Source of the DNA: Ceratotherium simum simum
Lineage: Eukaryota; Chordata; Mammalia; Perissodactyla; Rhinocerotidae
Assembly: GCF_000283155.1 (NCBI RefSeq)
Contig: NW_004454181.1
Location: 18,256,825 to 18,320,824, forward strand
Reading direction: 5' to 3'
DNA: 64,000 bases
This document shows, piece by piece, positions 61,806-64,000 of the stretch (its first letter is position 1; each line of letters opens with the position of its first letter). Made by a program: the position numbers and the translations under genes. Below the pieces are notes generated by a model that was not told the DNA's origin, searched no databases, and was given only the letters and a program-made list of their open reading frames with translations.

Positions 61806-63200
61806 TATTATCAATGATCCCTGTGGGTTACAACATTCTAATTACCATTTTGTCCCTGCTGTGCATTATGTTAAATGCATCTATCTTATCTCTAATGACA
61901 GGATACTGCCACTGGCCTCTGCCATTCTAGGATCCCATCAACCCCGCTGCAGTCAATGAACTCATCTCAGTGGCAGCATCTTCTGCCATCATACCAGCCT
62001 ACAGAGAACAGCCACCACAGAGATTGTCAAGGATATTGGTGATCTCTCATTAATGTATTGCTCAATACCTAGTGAAGGAGTGTCCTCTGGGCCCTCTTGA
62101 ACCATAGAGTAGTGGGGAGTAGTGGGTGAGGGAATTTTGAAGGTCACACATGGTAAGTTTGCTCCAACATTTCTATCTCCCTAAGTCTTTGAATTCCTTT
62201 CTCTACATCATGCCAGGGAAGTTCTGGGATCTCAAACTCATTATATTTAGGTCACTGTTGAGTCCAAATTTCTGCCATCCAAGTAAACAAATTCTTAATG
62301 CAAGCTAACACATTAAACCCAGAATCACTGATAAGTATGCCCATATCAGTGAATTTGGCTTGTTATATTCTGTGTTCTTTGGTCTAATGCTCTTAGAATC
62401 CCATTCCCACACATAGTCACCAGGTTTCTGCCTATATAGATTAGAAACGTCTTGTAGTTCTTTTGGATGATAAAATCTTTCCTTCAGGAATCAGACTTTG
62501 TACTTGTTCCCTTTGGAATATGGTGGATCTGACCCTAGTTATGTGTCTAGTGGCAACAAGGAGTAGTTGGGTAGGTCTTGAAGAGTATAGGCATCTCACC
62601 TGCCTCAGGTGAGGTTATTACAAGGACTTCAAGCAAAGGAAACCTAATCTTAGACATGGAAGGTGAAGTCAAGGAAGGCTCAGAGTGACTTAGGGTTAAA
62701 AAATTTCAGCCTCATCCAAGTCCACGCAGATGTTCTCATTCCAAGTCTTGCGGACACTTCCCAATCTTCATCCTAACTTTCACTGAAAGATGTAGGCTGT
62801 GAATTCAATTTACATTTAACTCTGCAACTTTCACAATTAAATATTGTGTCTGAATTTGCAGCTACAAAAGATTTGAGATATTTTAGAACTACTGTAGAAT
62901 CTCTCTAGTTCTCTGACTGGGACTTGAGCTGAGACTTTAAAGAGCTGAGTGTGTCATTTTCTTTCTGTAAGCACTCCAGTGCACTCAGTAGAAGGCATCC
63001 CACCCCACAGTCCTTGTAGTCATCATTCTTCCCAGCAGCCACTTGGTCCCCCCAGGCATCTGCTTCAGGAGGTTCTTTATCACAATAATCTATAGTCAAT
63101 AATTTGATTAATCAGTGCCACTCCATGACATGGGTTACTAGCATCCCTTTCCCATGACAAGGAGCTCAACATTGCATTCGAGTGTGAAGACAAACCCAGG
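61806..63200 (-). pseudogene. Probable gag region of the ERV-L-like provirus
   Basis: It lies between the primer-binding site and pol, so gag is expected here. The only clear stretch is an open frame at 63099-62905 with a leucine/lysine-rich coiled-coil-like end. Assignment is mostly by position. Confidence 0.45.
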
Positions 63201-63235
63201 CACCTGAAAAAATTCCATCTTTGAGGGTCTGTTTC

Positions 63236-63253
63236 CTGAGACTCCTGGTACCA
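63236..63253 (-). other. Retroviral primer-binding site, tRNA-Leu type
   Basis: Five bases inside the 5' LTR the minus strand reads TGGTACCAGGAGT, thirteen bases complementary to the 3' end of a tRNA-Leu ending ACTCCTGGTA-CCA. A leucine primer site is the naming feature of ERV-L. Confidence 0.8.
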
Positions 63254-63258
63254 ATTTC

Positions 63259-63821
63259 TGTATCAGTCAAGGTTCAGTCAGGAGACACAAACTACACCAG
63301 TTACTTTCTCAGAATTTAATGTAAGGAATTGTTAACCAAGTATTGGAGAACTGGAAAGGCAAAAGGAATACTGTAGTAAATATAGAAGGCAGTTACCATC
63401 CTAGGGCTGGGAGAACAAAGAGCTTGGGATTAATACAATTTAGAAGCTTGAAAGAAGGGGCCTGTGGAGCTGGGACAGAGAAGGCCTCTGCCAGCTGATA
63501 CCGGTATGTCTGAAGAAGTACAATGAGGCTATTTCTGAGACTGTGGAAACAATGTAAATGTGAACCAGCTGCTCCTACGGGAAATAACTGTCATTGCCAG
63601 GGTAAGGAACTGTTGCTCAAGTGAGGCTGACAGTAACAGGAAGCAAAACAGAACAAAGTTCCTTTCCACTCCTCTAGACTTCCAGCCTCTTTCTAGTGCC
63701 CCCTATTGGCAGACTAGCAGAAGGCCAGCTGGCAAAGGAGAAAGGTGATTTGCAAAGTTCCAGCCCTGGCATCACATAGCCTAGTTTGAAGCTAAGAGAC
63801 TATAGCTTAATAATCAAGTGT
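63259..63821 (-). repeat. 5' LTR of the ERV-L-like provirus
   Basis: On the plus strand it starts TGTATCAGTCAAGG and aligns along its length with the copy at 56314-56979. Shared stretches include AACCAAGT then TGGAGAACTG near the left end, and AGACTATAG then TTAATAA near the right end. The right edge runs into a short TG repeat and is approximate. Confidence 0.75.
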
Positions 63822-64000
63822 GTGTGTGTTTCATATCTTAGCGTGTGTTTTCTGAATCATTTGAAAGTGAGTTCCCAGCATCACATCTCTTTACCCCTCC
63901 ATAATTCAGCGTGCATCTCCTAAGAATAAGGACATTATCCTATATAACCATCAAACCATTACTCACGCCCAAGAAAATTAATAATTCTCTAATATTGCCT

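Larger units (their letters stand above)
56314..63821 (-). mobile_element. Decayed class III (ERV-L-like) provirus
   Basis: Read on the minus strand the order is 5' LTR (63821-63259), primer-binding site (63253-63236), gag remnants (about 63.1-61.8 kb), pol remnants (about 60.8-57.3 kb), polypurine tract (56992-56980) and 3' LTR (56979-56314). I see no env, as is usual for ERV-L. Pol is broken by many stops and frameshifts and by an MLT1-like LTR in the integrase region, an L1 tail near 60 kb and another repeat at 61.4-61.8 kb. It cannot encode a working protein. Confidence 0.85.

Overview
The window is nuclear DNA of a mammal, almost certainly a perissodactyl (horse or close relative). The main sign is fifteen tRNA-derived SINEs of the equine ERE type, most with intact target-site duplications and long A-tails, alongside old mammalian repeats (MIR, L2, L1, MLT1-like LTRs, hAT DNA transposons). 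There are no bacterial-style genes. Three protein genes are supported, in an order I know from human 5q33.3: PTTG1, SLU7 and ZBED8.

Layout. 1-18.9 kb is intergenic DNA downstream of PTTG1, filled with SINEs, L2, L1 and one short hAT fossil; I support no gene there. 18.9-26.3 kb is PTTG1 (securin) on the minus strand: five coding exons giving 200 residues, a non-coding first exon, and a GC-rich promoter with paired CCAAT boxes. 26.4-29.3 kb is the spacer between two divergent promoters. 29.3-43.0 kb (possibly to 44.5 kb) is SLU7 on the plus strand: a CpG-rich promoter with a TCTCGCGAGA element, one non-coding exon and fifteen coding exons giving 585 residues. 45.8-46.2 kb is a CpG-rich block that is the likely ZBED8 promoter and first exon. 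49.46-51.25 kb is the single-exon ZBED8 reading frame, 594 residues, a domesticated hAT transposase. 56.3-63.8 kb holds a decayed class III (ERV-L-like) provirus on the minus strand, with two matching LTRs, a tRNA-Leu primer site, a polypurine tract and broken gag and pol, invaded by later repeats.

Function. PTTG1 is the separase inhibitor destroyed at anaphase. SLU7 is a second-step splicing factor. ZBED8 is a transposase-derived zinc-finger protein of unknown role. They are neighbours and not a pathway.

Most interesting points: (a) a diverged, splice-site-bounded copy of SLU7 exon 4 with its flanking intron, 4.3 kb downstream of SLU7, in which the zinc knuckle is destroyed but the frame stays open; (b) a hAT fossil whose end lies 28 bp from the PTTG1 exon 5 acceptor, so that its target-site duplication carries a branch-point-like motif; (c) two fossils of one hAT family, with a transposase tail related to ZBED8, in the same window as ZBED8; (d) a GC-AG intron in PTTG1; (e) three consecutive hairpins in the 200-nt intron 13 of SLU7. 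I found nothing that amounts to a wholly new biological system. All exon boundaries were read by eye from splice signals and reading-frame continuity.
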